A DNA stretch of 64,000 bases from Leptospirales bacterium (GTDB lineage: Bacteria > Spirochaetota > Leptospiria > Leptospirales > Leptonemataceae), in NCBI GenBank assembly GCA_019694685.1, contig JAIBBM010000001.1, forward strand, positions 1-64,000, read 5' to 3'. Below the pieces are notes generated by a model, which did no database searches, had not been told where the DNA came from, and saw only the letters and a program-made list of their open reading frames with translations. A program made the position numbers and the translations under genes. Positions within the stretch are counted from its first letter, which is position 1; each line of letters opens with the position of its first letter. Below, in pieces: positions 8,737 to 16,672 of the stretch.

Positions 8737-9639
8737 TTATGGGCGCGAAACAACGTTTCGAGCGATGACGCCGTCCATATCTGGACCGCCGCCATAGGCA
8801 CCGCTGTCCTGCGGAAATGTTGCCCCACCCGCATTTGGATTCGTGCATGCGGTAGCAGCAATCATGCGAACGTACACCACTCCTTGTCCGCTCGACGTAC
8901 CTTGCAATTGTGAGACATCTCCCGCCGCGCACCCGGAATTGGACGCTACTGCGGAGCAATTATACCCGGATGTGGCCCCGGTCACGAGGTTGCTAAGATC
9001 AAACTGGTCTCCCCCGCCTCCGGACGACCCCGAAGTGAAAAGAGTGGTAGCATTCATGAAGTTGCTGTCTTGATTGAAATAGCTATTGGTCGTACCTGCA
9101 AATCTGGTCCAGTTTGCAGGATTTTGACTGTACGTTCCGGAACTGTATATCGGATTAAAACCACACCAGTGACTTCCATCATAACTGACCTCTACGATGA
9201 CCGGTTCCATAAAGCGGGTAGTGGCATTTCCGTTCTGGTTAAATGAATTCTCAAAGACGATGAAGTCCGCGCCCACTCCGTTCGTAATCTTTTTTCCATT
9301 CCATTCCAGCACCAGCACTGAACTACTCCCGGTTGCCGCCAGGGAAAAAACGTCCGTGGATCCCTGATTGTCACCCATGCCGCGCACACCGTCAATAGAA
9401 CACCGAGCATCGAAAAAGCCGGAACCGGCATCTCCTGGGGCAGACGTTATGCGATCAGCAGCTGCAGTCCCGGATGGCGTTGACGCACTCAACGATGAAC
9501 ATGAAACACTGGAGCCGCTGACCGCCCCGAGCAAAGCAAGGAGCGGTAGTGCCGTCACAGCGCTATCTTGCTTGCGCTGCTCTGCAAATGGCAGACTGCA
9601 CGAGGCAGCCACAAGCATCATGCACGACAGTCGTTTCAT
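8737..9639 (-). CDS. Secreted lipoprotein, LIC_13355-like family
   Basis: 300 residues. The N-terminus (MKRLSCMMLVAASCSLPFA) is a lipoprotein signal with a loose spirochaete-type lipobox ending at Cys14. The mature part carries IDGVRGMGDNQGSTDVFSL, GVGADFIVFENSF, EPVIVEVSYDGSHW and a Gly/Ser-rich middle, a pattern I associate with leptospiral LIC_13355-type lipoproteins and, more loosely, with surface proteins found near B12 uptake loci in other phyla. Its ATG overlaps the stop of the preceding lipoprotein gene (ATGA at 9636-9639), so the two are co-translated. The leader of that transcript looks like a cobalamin riboswitch. Surface capture of corrinoids is a hypothesis; the sequence alone does not show a binding site. 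Confidence 0.75.
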   Translation of the reverse strand: MKRLSCMMLVAASCSLPFAEQRKQDSAVTALPLLALLGAVSGSSVSCSSLSASTPSGTAAADRITSAPGDAGSGFFDARCSIDGVRGMGDNQGSTDVFSLAATGSSSVLVLEWNGKKITNGVGADFIVFENSFNQNGNATTRFMEPVIVEVSYDGSHWCGFNPIYSSGTYSQNPANWTRFAGTTNSYFNQDSNFMNATTLFTSGSSGGGGDQFDLSNLVTGATSGYNCSAVASNSGCAAGDVSQLQGTSSGQGVVYVRMIAATACTNPNAGGATFPQDSGAYGGGPDMDGVIARNVVSRP

Positions 9640-10154
9640 ATTTTATCGTACTTGGTCCAACTGAAACCGTTGCAACCTGAAGCGAGATTTGAAGGTACCG
9701 CACTCGAAGAACTTGCGGATTGAGCGGCAGAAGTTGACGTTAGATTGAATGCGTACTCGCACCAGTAGAATGAGTTAGAGGCCGGATCAGTCCACATTAC
9801 GGCTCCAAATTTCCCCACAGTGCAACCACTGCCTGTTTGAGAGATGCATTCGTAGTAGAACTTGTTCGCACTGTTATCATAGGCACGCAAAGCATACGTA
9901 AACGAATATCCGGATCCAGTTCCATAGGCCAACCATGTGCCACCTGCTTGTCCAAGATTCAGGTTGGTCATAAATGCATTGTCGCGCCAGGTACCGCGGA
10001 TGTCAGGACCTGAAGTAAGAACCGCACCTGCGAGTAACAACGCGGAATTTGCCATTAAAGTGTCAGAATTTTTCTTGTCCGTTCCAGAAGTTGAAACCGC
10101 CGAGCAAGCGAAACTCGCGCAGGCAACTGCCAGAATAAAAATTGTTCTTCTCAT
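9636..10154 (-). CDS. Small secreted lipoprotein, first gene after the riboswitch-like leader
   Basis: 172 residues, not recognised as a named family. Signal sequence MRRTIFILAVACASFACSAV with lipobox ending at Cys17. The mature part is beta-rich and polar, with DIRGTWRDNAFMTN, GGTWLAYGTGSGYSF and SFYWCEYAFN, and with four further cysteines (ECISQ, GCTVG, WCEY, GCNGF) that could form two disulphides; a lipocalin-like or small beta-sandwich fold is possible. The start at ATG 10154 has a strong Shine-Dalgarno sequence (GGGAG, eight bases upstream); an in-frame extension to 10304 would run through the riboswitch and is rejected. It overlaps the next lipoprotein gene by four bases. Confidence 0.75.
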   Translation of the reverse strand: MRRTIFILAVACASFACSAVSTSGTDKKNSDTLMANSALLLAGAVLTSGPDIRGTWRDNAFMTNLNLGQAGGTWLAYGTGSGYSFTYALRAYDNSANKFYYECISQTGSGCTVGKFGAVMWTDPASNSFYWCEYAFNLTSTSAAQSASSSSAVPSNLASGCNGFSWTKYDKI

Positions 10155-10170
10155 ATTTCGTCTCCCACCG

Positions 10171-10254
10171 AAAAAATTGAGAGGCTTCGAATGATTATGC
10201 AAACGGAGCCCCGTCCCCAGGGCCCCTGCGGCGAACCGCATTGTACAAGCCTCT
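10171..10254 (-). terminator. Intrinsic terminator (attenuator) inside the leader of the lipoprotein operon
   Basis: In the minus-strand RNA an 8-nt arm AGAGGCTT (bases 10254-10247) pairs perfectly with AAGCCTCT (10187-10180), and six U residues follow (10176-10171) after three bases. Two smaller hairpins sit inside the loop (GCGG-TTCG-CCGC and GGGGCCC paired with GGGCTCC). The 5' arm overlaps the 3' arm of the last aptamer hairpin (10243-10250 with 10266-10273), so the two structures exclude each other. That is the layout of a transcription-attenuating riboswitch. The U-run ends 17 bases before the ATG at 10154. Confidence 0.6.
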
Positions 10255-10257
10255 GTT

Positions 10258-10432
10258 CGCGAAGCACCTGTACGGGGAAGATCTGGCTCATGCGTTTTAC
10301 GCATTCACAGTTGCGCGTCAGCGCGGGAATCGCAGCAGATTTTTGCTACTCACCCGACTTCCTCCCTTGGAGAGAAGTCATGACTGACGTTCTAACTCTC
10401 TGCGTCAACTACTAAGCAAAGTGAAAAACCAA
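10258..10432 (-). promoter_or_regulatory. Cobalamin riboswitch-like aptamer
   Basis: Read on the minus strand. The core GCTGACGCGCA followed by ACTGTGA (10322 down to about 10304) matches the conserved junction of cobalamin riboswitches, and its first eleven bases are the same as I recall in the E. coli btuB leader. Upstream are a P3-like hairpin (GACTTC...GAAGTC), a CGGG/CCCG helix and the small hairpin AGCAAAAATCTGCT in the L5 position. Downstream are a short hairpin GCGTAAAACGC (10302-10292) and a B12-box-like GAGCCAGATC (10289-10280). A hairpin at 10273-10243 then competes with the terminator at 10171-10254. The element occupies the only stretch over 300 bases without a gene (10155-10465). 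It leads into the two lipoprotein genes and probably DUF6580. Expected behaviour is shut-off when adenosyl- or methylcobalamin is plentiful. Confidence 0.75.
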
Positions 10433-10465
10433 CTTGAAAGATACTCTTCTCTATTCCGAATACCG

Positions 10466-10981
10466 TTATACGCTTATGTGATGCACGCTGCCAAATTCGA
10501 TTTGCTTTCTGAATGCTTTGTCCGGTGACAAGCCGGTCCAACGAATCAACAAGCTGCGAATGACTCCTGCGTGGCTGATGAGCACTGCTCCTTCCTTTCC
10601 TGCGTCCCGTAGAGTCTGTAAGAATTCAGTGAGGCGATCCTCGACATCCGCAAACGATTCACCGCCCGGCGTTCGCTGTGTGACATAATCATTCATCCAG
10701 AGATCTAGCTCTGTTCGAGGTATGTCATCCCAGCGCAAGCCTTCCCATTCGCCAAAATGCATTTCAGCCAGGCGCGCATCCACTGCATGGTCCGGATCAA
10801 TCAAGTGCGCCAATTGTCTGCATCGACTCAGATGACTGGAATACACCGGCAGAGAAGGAAGACTTTCGCGCAGTGAGTTGCCCAGCACTTCAAAGCCAGG
10901 CTTGAGTGCGACATCGAGCTGGCCGTAGCAAACGCCTTTGTCCACTGCTACCGGTGGATGCCGAACTACATAAAGGTCCAT
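10466..10981 (-). CDS. cobC: Alpha-ribazole phosphatase-type histidine phosphatase
   Basis: 171 residues, histidine phosphatase superfamily. The phosphohistidine is in VVRHPP, and the RHP-x-CYGQLD pattern is typical of CobC enzymes rather than of phosphoglycerate mutases. Further motifs are HFGEWEGL and the second catalytic His in ISHAGVIRSLL. CobC removes the phosphate from alpha-ribazole 5'-phosphate (or from adenosylcobalamin 5'-phosphate) at the end of nucleotide-loop assembly. The gene starts 16 bases inside the 3' end of cobS, so the two are translationally coupled, which supports the B12 assignment. A cobalamin-riboswitch-like leader for the next genes begins about 30 bases past its stop. 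Confidence 0.85.
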   Translation of the reverse strand: MDLYVVRHPPVAVDKGVCYGQLDVALKPGFEVLGNSLRESLPSLPVYSSHLSRCRQLAHLIDPDHAVDARLAEMHFGEWEGLRWDDIPRTELDLWMNDYVTQRTPGGESFADVEDRLTEFLQTLRDAGKEGAVLISHAGVIRSLLIRWTGLSPDKAFRKQIEFGSVHHISV

Positions 10982-11715
10982 ATTGCCAGAGTGGCTCCAT
11001 AGAAAACGACTTCAGTCACCTGTTGCACTGCTCCGAGGCAATCGCCAGTATAACCACCAATCCATTTTCTCATGTAGAGCGCCATAAGCAACGCCGTTAC
11101 CGCAGAAGCAACCGCGGGAATCAGCATATACAATCTTCCGAAATATGCCAGCGGAACAAGGCCGAATAACGTTGCCGCGACCATATCGAGACCATGAGTC
11201 AGAACGCCGATGGGTTTTGTAACTGCGGACACATCACGTACATACGGAAGAAATTTCATGATCCACACCGGAAACATTCTACTGATAGAATGACCTGCGA
11301 TCAGAAGAGCCGGAAGCCTCGCGGAATTCAAGTCAATCATCACATGATACTTTAACAGAAACAATAGAATCAGTGCGATCGTTCCAAACGCTCCAATGCG
11401 CGAGTCCTTCATGATCTCAAGAATTTTCTCTTTTGTCCAGCCGCCACCAAACCCATCACAGAAGTCTGCGAAGCCATCTTCGTGAAAAGCGCCTGTAACC
11501 AGAACACCGGCAATCATGCAAAGAACCACAGAGATCTCGCGCGAAAATAGACGATTCGCGAGGAGAAAAACAACCGCGCAGATTCCACCGACGATCGCTC
11601 CGACTAACGGAAAGTAAGCGACCGATCTGTTCAGCCTTTCTTCAGAATGATCTATCCAGGAAGGGCAGGGAATGCGCGTCAGAAACATCACCGCAGTGAG
11701 AAATGTACGGATCAA
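10966..11715 (-). CDS. cobS: Adenosylcobinamide-GDP ribazoletransferase (cobalamin synthase)
   Basis: 249 residues, polytopic membrane enzyme that joins adenosylcobinamide-GDP and alpha-ribazole to give adenosylcobalamin. Family motifs: FLTRIPCP near residue 12, the Asp-rich AFHEDGFADFCDGFGGG near residue 80, which binds the metal-nucleotide substrate, and MKDSRIGAFG. The start is TTG at 11715, immediately after the TAG stop of cstA, with no leader. Its 3' end overlaps cobC. The usual partners cobU/cobP and cobT are not in this window, so the rest of the nucleotide-loop pathway must be encoded elsewhere. Confidence 0.9.
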   Translation of the reverse strand: MIRTFLTAVMFLTRIPCPSWIDHSEERLNRSVAYFPLVGAIVGGICAVVFLLANRLFSREISVVLCMIAGVLVTGAFHEDGFADFCDGFGGGWTKEKILEIMKDSRIGAFGTIALILLFLLKYHVMIDLNSARLPALLIAGHSISRMFPVWIMKFLPYVRDVSAVTKPIGVLTHGLDMVAATLFGLVPLAYFGRLYMLIPAVASAVTALLMALYMRKWIGGYTGDCLGAVQQVTEVVFYGATLAIWTFM

Positions 11716-13989
11716 CTAACAGCACCTCGGATTCTTGAACCTTCTCTCTTCCTCTCTGGCCCAGGTTTCCCCCGCAGATACCGCCGCAAGAGAAGAACGC
11801 TCTACAGATCGATCAGAAGAAAGGCGCGCTGCTTCAAAGCGATTCTGTCCCGACAGATGACGAAATAGCTCTGCGAGAAAAAATCCCATCATCCAGAATT
11901 TCCATGGAGGCCTGGCGGCAGCTTCCGCAGCAATGACTTCATTGGAAAGCCACACGGGAGAAGTTTCGGTCAGACTTCTGGACCCTTTTCCAAACAGCAT
12001 TCCCGCCCAGCGAATGATAGAAAGAATCAGGATGGAACCTACGAGGAGAAGAAACGCGCCCGCAACGAGAGCGTCTAACTGCATGTTAAAGATGATTCTT
12101 CCGGTTTCGCCAATCTTTTCCGGCGGAACCTGTCCATGCGCCAGTTTGTCATTCAAGGAAGCAGCCATAGACAGAAAACCGATCCTCGGATCCGGATGAT
12201 AAATCTTTTCCAGGCATGCGGTGAACGTAACTGCAGTCAGCCACGTCAGCGGAATCAGAGTCACCCAGAGAAATTTGATTTTGTCCATCTTGATGAGAAT
12301 GGTTGTGGCCAGACACAGGGCGACCAGAGACAGGAGCTGGTTTGCAATGCCGAATAACGGCCAGAGACTATTGATTCCTCCCAGAGGATCCGTCACTCCT
12401 GAATAAAGAAAATATCCCCAGCCTGACACAAGAAGCACACTTCCCAGAACGTTGGCGCCGTACGAATGAGTATTTCCAAGCGGCTTGTAAATCTGCCCGA
12501 GCAACGCCTGCAGCAAGAATCGGCCAACCCGAGTCCCCGCATCCACCGTTGTAAGAATGAACAACGCTTCAAACATGATTGCAAAATGATACCAGAGTGC
12601 AAGGAGTGCGGGGCCCGTCAGGCGAGCAAAGATATGCGCCATCCCGACTGCCAGAGTGGGTGCGCCTCCTGCTCGACCAAACATTGTCTTTTCACCCAGT
12701 TCTGCGGCCAGCACCTGCATCTCCTGAAGAGTGAGTGGAAATCCCCAGCCTGAAATCGTCTGCACGATCACTTCTGGTGTCTTGCCTACAGCAGATGGGC
12801 TTGCGTTCATCGCAAAGTACTGACCAGGGGAAAGAGTACAGGCCGCGATCAAAGCCATAATCGCAACAAATGACTCAAGGAGCATACTTCCGTAACCAAC
12901 CGAACGCGCATGACTTTCGCGAGTAATCAGCTTTGGCGTTGTTCCTGATGATATGAGCGAATGAAAACCGGAGATTGCCCCGCATGCAATGGTAATAAAG
13001 CAGAAAGGAAACACGTCTCCCGAAAACACCGGGCCCGTGCCATCGACGAATCGGGTCAGGGGTGGAAATGTAAGCGGAGGTAAAACCAGAAATATGCCCA
13101 GAGCAAGAGCGCCTATCGTTCCAAGCTTCATGAAAGTACTCAGATAGTCGCGAGGAGCAAGAAGGAGCCACACAGGCAAAATGGATGCGGCCAGGCCGTA
13201 TGCAATGATCATCCACGCAAGAGCGGGCTCAGAAAACGTAAGAACGTCACCGAGTGCGGGATCCTGTTGAAAGAACTTTCCCGCCCAGACGGAAATAAGA
13301 AGAAGAATCACTCCCACTGTAGTGATCTCGAGTACCTTTCCTGGTCGAATGAAGCGAAGGTAAACTCCCATGAACAGAGCGATTGGAATGGTGGCCGCAA
13401 TCGTAAACGTTCCCCAGGGACTATGCGCGAGAGCTTTGACTACAATCAAGCCGAGTACCGCGACAAGAATTGTAATGATAGAAACGATCGCTACCATGGC
13501 GACGATCCCCGCAGGTTTGCTGATCTCTTCTTGAACCATCTCTCCCAGAGACTTTCCGTTTCTTCGCATGGAAGAAAATAGAATCATAAAATCCTGCACT
13601 GCTCCTCCGAGAACAACGCCTATGAGAATCCAGAGCGTTCCAGGAAGATAACCAAACTGCGCGGCGAGCACAGGACCCACGAGGGGACCAGGGCCGCTAA
13701 TTGCGGCGAAATGATGCCCGAATACGATCCACTTATTGGTGCGAACAAAGTCGCGCCCGTCTTCGTGCACTTCGCACGGTGTCGCACGGCGATCATCGAG
13801 AGTGAGAATCTTCGCCGCGATCCATTTGGAATAAAAGCGATATGCGGTGGCGTAAGTGCAGAGCGCGGCAGTCAAAATCCAGGCCGCGTTCAAGCCTTCG
13901 CCACGGTGCATGGCCACCATAATGTAACCAAGAGCGCCCACCAGTGCGACGCAAATCCAGGCGATAACGGCGAGAGGTTTCTTCATCAT
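11716..13989 (-). CDS. cstA: CstA-type carbon starvation / pyruvate transporter
   Basis: About 757 residues, many membrane helices. The N-terminal region aligns closely with E. coli CstA: HRGEGLNAAWI, AYRFYSKWIA, VFGHHFAAISGPGPLVGPVLAAQ and GGAVQDFMILF. CstA proteins import pyruvate, and peptides have also been proposed. Start placed at ATG 13989 (or 13986), where the E. coli homology begins; a GTG at 14007 would add six residues, and none of these starts has a clear ribosome binding site. A hydrophilic tail of about 60 residues after the last helix (from PPWKFWMMGFF) is longer than in E. coli. Its stop abuts the TTG of cobS; pairing of a carbon-starvation transporter with B12 genes is unusual. 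Confidence 0.85.
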   Translation of the reverse strand: MMKKPLAVIAWICVALVGALGYIMVAMHRGEGLNAAWILTAALCTYATAYRFYSKWIAAKILTLDDRRATPCEVHEDGRDFVRTNKWIVFGHHFAAISGPGPLVGPVLAAQFGYLPGTLWILIGVVLGGAVQDFMILFSSMRRNGKSLGEMVQEEISKPAGIVAMVAIVSIITILVAVLGLIVVKALAHSPWGTFTIAATIPIALFMGVYLRFIRPGKVLEITTVGVILLLISVWAGKFFQQDPALGDVLTFSEPALAWMIIAYGLAASILPVWLLLAPRDYLSTFMKLGTIGALALGIFLVLPPLTFPPLTRFVDGTGPVFSGDVFPFCFITIACGAISGFHSLISSGTTPKLITRESHARSVGYGSMLLESFVAIMALIAACTLSPGQYFAMNASPSAVGKTPEVIVQTISGWGFPLTLQEMQVLAAELGEKTMFGRAGGAPTLAVGMAHIFARLTGPALLALWYHFAIMFEALFILTTVDAGTRVGRFLLQALLGQIYKPLGNTHSYGANVLGSVLLVSGWGYFLYSGVTDPLGGINSLWPLFGIANQLLSLVALCLATTILIKMDKIKFLWVTLIPLTWLTAVTFTACLEKIYHPDPRIGFLSMAASLNDKLAHGQVPPEKIGETGRIIFNMQLDALVAGAFLLLVGSILILSIIRWAGMLFGKGSRSLTETSPVWLSNEVIAAEAAARPPWKFWMMGFFLAELFRHLSGQNRFEAARLSSDRSVERSSLAAVSAGETWAREEERRFKNPRCC

Positions 13990-14040
13990 TCGAAAATTGA
14001 TTTGCACTGCATGGAGAGCAAGTGATTCTTATCAGACGTC

Positions 14041-14925
14041 ATGGCTATCTCAAGAGTGAGAATCTACGAAGTTGGCCCCCGGGACGGCCTTCAAAACGAG
14101 GCACGAATTGTAAGTGCCCGGGACAAGATAGAATTCATTCGCCTTCTTTCTCTCTCAGGCCTGACCAACATCGAAGCGACGGCCTTCGTGCGATCCGTGT
14201 CACAGATGGCAGATGCACAGGAAGTGTACACTTCAGTCCGAGATTTTGGACCAAGAATGAGTGCTCTGGTCCCGAATCGCAAAGGAATGGAGAACGCACT
14301 GGCCTCCGGGCTCCGCGAAGCGGCAATTTTCACCGCAGCATCAGAAACTTTCACAAGAAAGAACATCAACAGTTCAATTGAAGAGAGCTTTAGCCGATTT
14401 AAAGAGGTAATGCAACTAGCCGCGGACCATGCCATTCCTGTGCGCGGATACGTGAGCACTGTGGTCGAATGCCCTTACGAAGGTAGGATCGCCCCGCAAA
14501 AAGTGGCGGAAATTTGTGACAGATTGATCCAGGCAGGCGTCTACGAAATCTCACTGGGAGAGACCATCGGAGTCGCTGTGCCGGACGACATCTCGAGACT
14601 TCTCGATGAGGTCACAAAAAAGGTGCCGCCGGAGAAGCTGGCGGGTCACTATCATGATACCAGGGGCACGGCGCTCTCCAATGTCTTCCGCTCTCTCGAC
14701 TACGGACTGAGTGTTTTTGATTCGAGCGCCGGTGGCCTGGGTGGATGCCCCTATGCACCTGGAGCGTCGGGGAATCTGGCAACAGAAGATTTGCTGTATG
14801 CTCTGCATCGCAGTAAGATTGAAACAGGCGTAGACCTGGGCAAAATCGCAGACGCAAGTGAGTTCATCCGTCATGCGATTGCAAAGGAGCCCGCTTCTCG
14901 GGTCTTCGCGGCTATTAGAAAATGA
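14041..14925 (+). CDS. mvaB: Hydroxymethylglutaryl-CoA lyase
   Basis: 294 residues, TIM-barrel of the DRE-TIM metallolyase superfamily. Active-site elements: EVGPRDGLQNE (metal Asp and neighbouring Arg) at residues 10-20, GHYHDTRGTALSN (metal His residues) near 203, and the flexible loop GLGGCPYAPGASGN with its catalytic Cys near 238. It cleaves HMG-CoA to acetoacetate and acetyl-CoA in leucine degradation, though 3-hydroxy-3-methylglutarate-like homologues share the fold. Starts at ATG 14041, divergent from cstA with only about 50 bases between. The branched-chain aminotransferase at 30559 is the only other obviously linked activity in the window. Confidence 0.9.
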   Translation: MAISRVRIYEVGPRDGLQNEARIVSARDKIEFIRLLSLSGLTNIEATAFVRSVSQMADAQEVYTSVRDFGPRMSALVPNRKGMENALASGLREAAIFTAASETFTRKNINSSIEESFSRFKEVMQLAADHAIPVRGYVSTVVECPYEGRIAPQKVAEICDRLIQAGVYEISLGETIGVAVPDDISRLLDEVTKKVPPEKLAGHYHDTRGTALSNVFRSLDYGLSVFDSSAGGLGGCPYAPGASGNLATEDLLYALHRSKIETGVDLGKIADASEFIRHAIAKEPASRVFAAIRK

Positions 14926-14938
14926 AAGTTGTGAAATC

Positions 14939-16672
14939 ATGGATCATCTGAATCTAAGCGAAAAGCTCCGGTTGTATGCGGAAGCATTTGAGAAAGCGCT
15001 CGAATGCATGCTGATCGCGGATGAAAACCGCAGGGTCATTGCCGTAAATCCAGAGTTCGAACGAGTCACGGGCTATATGCTCTCGGAAGTTCTGGGCAAG
15101 CGTCCGGGTTTTCTGGATTCCGGAAATCACTCACTCAGATTCTATAGAGGAATCTGGAGAAGTGTGCGAGACACTGGTTCCTGGCAGGGAGAAATCCAGA
15201 GCAAGCGAAAGAATGGAGAACTCTATTCTGAATGGCTCAGCATCAGCCAGCTTCATGAAAACGGACACATTTACTACCTTGCAGTATTCAGCGATATCAC
15301 CCATAGAAAAGATTACGAAAGAACGTTATACGCTCTAGCAAACTATGATACATTAACTGGGCTTCCCAATCGCAATTTGTTCTCAGAGATTCTGGAAAAA
15401 GAAGTAGCAGAGGCCGGACGCAAAAATGAAAAAGTCGGGCTTTTGATCATAGATGTAGACCGATTCAAATCGGTCGTGATGACTCTGGGCCACACTACGG
15501 CAGATGAACTCCTGATCGACATTGTCCATAGAATCCGAACCTGCCTCAGACGACACGATGTTCTGGCGCGTCTGGGTGGAGACGAGTTTGCAGTCATTCT
15601 CCCAGGTCTTACGGAAAGTCGAGAAGCTTCGAGCATTGCCAGAGAAATCCTGGCTGCCATGTCCCATGTATTTACCTCACGCAATTATGAACGTTATGTG
15701 ACATTGAGCATTGGAATCGCTGTCTATCCGGAGACAGGCATTGATGCCAAATTCCTGCACAAAAACGCGGATACTGCGGCTTACAAAGCAAAGACAGGAG
15801 GTCGCAATCAGTTTCGCATGTTTGGTTTTGACATGCATACAGCCACTCTGGAACAACTGTTATTGGAAGACAGCCTTCGCGCCGCTCTGGCGAGAAAAGA
15901 ATTTAAGCTCTATTATCAACCCATCGTAAATACGAATTCCGGAAAACTGACCCGGGTAGAGGCACTTCTCAGATGGGATCATCCCGACCTGGGAATCATC
16001 GCACCAGATTATTTCATACACCTCGCGGAAGAAACTGGATTGATTTTCCAGATTGGGGAATGGGTGATTCGCGAAGCATGTTCACAGTTTCGCGCCTGGA
16101 ACAAAGGCGGAATATTGATGCCCAATGTTTCAGTCAACGTCTCCGCCGTTCAACTGAGAAAGATGAATCTGTTCTCCATTGTAGCAGGCGCGATTCGCGA
16201 AAACTCAATGAAGCCATTTGAACTGGACCTTGAAATCACAGAAAGCTTCGCAATGCAGAACATGGAGCTTTCACTTGGATTTCTGGAAGATCTCGGTGGG
16301 CTCGGAGTTGGTCTGTCCATTGATGACTTCGGGTCGGGCTACTCTTCCCTGGCTTATTTGAAAAGACTCCCCATCCAGCGCCTGAAAATTGACCGCTCGT
16401 TCATCAAAGACATGCCGGATGATAGAGACAGCAATGCAATCGCAGATGCAATCGTTGCCATGGCGCATAGCCTCGAATTGGGTGTGATTGCAGAAGGCGT
16501 GGAGTCCGCCAGACAAATGGAATACCTCAAAGGAATTCATTGCGACGAACTACAAGGATTCTACTTCGCACGGCTTCGCCGCCGGACAAAGTTGAGTTCT
16601 CAAAATTTTCCTGATCGATCGGAGAGACTATGGCCATTGCATCTGGATCCCTTGCGCCCGACTTTGAACTAA
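14939..16672 (+). CDS. PAS-GGDEF-EAL cyclic-di-GMP protein, frameshifted C-terminus
   Basis: 577 residues as read. A PAS domain (residues about 10-125, ending VFSDITHRK) is followed by a GGDEF domain with intact RLGGDEF near residue 212 and an EAL domain with VEALLRW near 339 and DDFGSGYSSLAYL. It could make and degrade c-di-GMP. No membrane segment, so cytosolic. Start at ATG 14939, 13 bases after mvaB. The reading frame breaks near 16574: as read it ends ARLRRRTKLSS and overruns the next gene by 43 bases, whereas shifting by one base there gives the expected family tail (ARP-SPPDKVEFSKF) and a TGA at 16612-16614, before the next gene's ribosome binding site. Either a one-base deletion or a sequencing error. 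Confidence 0.85.
   Translation: MDHLNLSEKLRLYAEAFEKALECMLIADENRRVIAVNPEFERVTGYMLSEVLGKRPGFLDSGNHSLRFYRGIWRSVRDTGSWQGEIQSKRKNGELYSEWLSISQLHENGHIYYLAVFSDITHRKDYERTLYALANYDTLTGLPNRNLFSEILEKEVAEAGRKNEKVGLLIIDVDRFKSVVMTLGHTTADELLIDIVHRIRTCLRRHDVLARLGGDEFAVILPGLTESREASSIAREILAAMSHVFTSRNYERYVTLSIGIAVYPETGIDAKFLHKNADTAAYKAKTGGRNQFRMFGFDMHTATLEQLLLEDSLRAALARKEFKLYYQPIVNTNSGKLTRVEALLRWDHPDLGIIAPDYFIHLAEETGLIFQIGEWVIREACSQFRAWNKGGILMPNVSVNVSAVQLRKMNLFSIVAGAIRENSMKPFELDLEITESFAMQNMELSLGFLEDLGGLGVGLSIDDFGSGYSSLAYLKRLPIQRLKIDRSFIKDMPDDRDSNAIADAIVAMAHSLELGVIAEGVESARQMEYLKGIHCDELQGFYFARLRRRTKLSSQNFPDRSERLWPLHLDPLRPTLN

Noticed and set aside
13990..14040. Cobalamin riboswitch directly upstream of cstA-cobS-cobC
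   Set aside because: Only about 50 bases separate cstA from the divergent mvaB, too short for the aptamer; the only candidate lies at 10258-10432.
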